Origin: Grosmannia clavigera kw1407
Lineage: Eukaryota > Ascomycota > Sordariomycetes > Ophiostomatales > Ophiostomataceae
Assembly (NCBI RefSeq): GCF_000143105.1
Contig: NW_014040772.1
Location: forward strand, 1,644,980-1,708,979
Reading direction: 5' to 3'
Length of the DNA: 64,000 nt
Below are positions 63,566 through 64,000 of this stretch, one piece after another. Each line of letters starts with the position of its first letter. Positions within the stretch are counted from its first letter, which is position 1. A model generated the notes under the pieces. It saw nothing but the letters and a program-made list of their open reading frames with translations, was not told where the DNA came from and made no database searches. The translations under genes were made by a program, and so were the position numbers.

Positions 63566-64000
63566 ATGGATAAAGACAGCCAAGAAATAGAGTGCTGCCC
63601 TCGACCTCGCCAGAATCCGCCTCAAGGCCATATGCAAAAGCCTTTCAAAAACGCGGCTAGGACAAAGAAAGCAGCACAGGCTTTTTTTAAAGAGGCACAG
63701 CCGGTGGAAACTATATTACAGTCCAAGCTGCCCTCTAGGATGCCAACGTCACAATCCTTACCAGATGTGCCTCACATACGAACAGCACTAACACCACCAG
63801 CTTCACCAATTTCACAAACATTCTCAAGATCACCTGGCTTGCCAGACTCACCAACGTCGCCGGCTTCACCAATTTTTCAGGAGAATAAGGCCCTCGGCAT
63901 GGCATCCACCGTCAAAGGAGATAATAAACCGTTGAGTACCCGGATCGAGGAGTACGAGGCACATCGCAAGGAAATAATCGACGAAGAGGATGGTGTTGCT
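63566..64000 (+). CDS. 5' part of an unidentified gene, cut by the window edge
   Basis: From the ATG at 63566 the frame is open for 145 codons to the last base. The peptide starts MDKDSQEIECCPRPRQ. A Ser/Pro-rich section has SP and TP dipeptides in a loose repeat (LTPPASPISQ, RSPGLPDSPTSPASPIFQ), and the last stretch is charged and probably helical (TRIEEYEAHRKEIIDEE). No family is recognised. The codon use is AT-richer than in the housekeeping genes. The length of the frame and its change from disordered to helical composition argue for a real gene, but an intron or frame end just outside cannot be excluded. Confidence 0.45.
   Translation, partial: MDKDSQEIECCPRPRQNPPQGHMQKPFKNAARTKKAAQAFFKEAQPVETILQSKLPSRMPTSQSLPDVPHIRTALTPPASPISQTFSRSPGLPDSPTSPASPIFQENKALGMASTVKGDNKPLSTRIEEYEAHRKEIIDEEDGVA

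Overview
The window comes from the nuclear genome of a filamentous ascomycete (Pezizomycotina, most likely a Sordariomycete). Coding regions are GC-rich. Introns are mostly 50-80 nt, with GT(A/G)(A/N)G(T) donors, gctaac/gctgac branch sites and cag/tag acceptors. A nuclear gene for the 51 kDa complex I subunit excludes the Saccharomyces-type yeasts. No lineage marker allows a call to genus. All exon models below were joined by hand from splice signals, frame and remembered family motifs; no database search was run.

Layout. 1-1.8 kb: no recognisable gene. 1.8-12.1 kb: VPS37 (ESCRT-I), prefoldin 5, a compositionally odd four-exon hypothetical gene, ORC1, the splicing WD40 protein PRP46, and the proteasome chaperone Nas6/gankyrin. 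12.3-26.4 kb: a golgin of the TMF/Sgm1 type, alkaline ceramidase, prefoldin 1, a DUF8035-like coiled-coil protein, the mitochondrial glycine carrier Hem25, COG8 and a TLC-domain membrane protein. 27-37.8 kb: the endocytic scaffold SLA1, a SIR2 deacetylase and DBF4. 38.7-42.8 kb: the mitochondrial peptidase ICP55 and a SREBP-like bHLH factor with long polyglutamine tracts. 42.9-51.4 kb is gene-poor and AT-richer, holding only a DUF6590-like gene, a small orphan gene divergent from it, and a possible ankyrin fragment. 51.4-62.4 kb: a DOPA 4,5-dioxygenase-like protein, a flavoprotein/ankyrin-like fusion, dynactin p27, NUO-51, a PEX11 protein and a Nopp140/SRP40 nucleolar protein. The right edge (63,566 onward) carries the 5' part of a further open reading frame.

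The genes do not form one pathway. They are an ordinary euchromatic set of housekeeping functions: replication (ORC1, DBF4), vesicle traffic (VPS37, TMF, COG8, SLA1, dynactin), mitochondria (Hem25, ICP55, NUO-51) and chaperones (two prefoldin subunits, Nas6). The signals most worth a second look are a 9-base motif, TACTCCGTA/TACGGAGTA, recurring at least ten times and always outside coding sequence, including inside a perfect 26-bp palindrome; the flavoprotein/ankyrin-like fusion with an altered active-site motif; a GC-AG intron and a 14-nt microexon in the Nas6 gene; and the accessory-looking 43-51 kb block.
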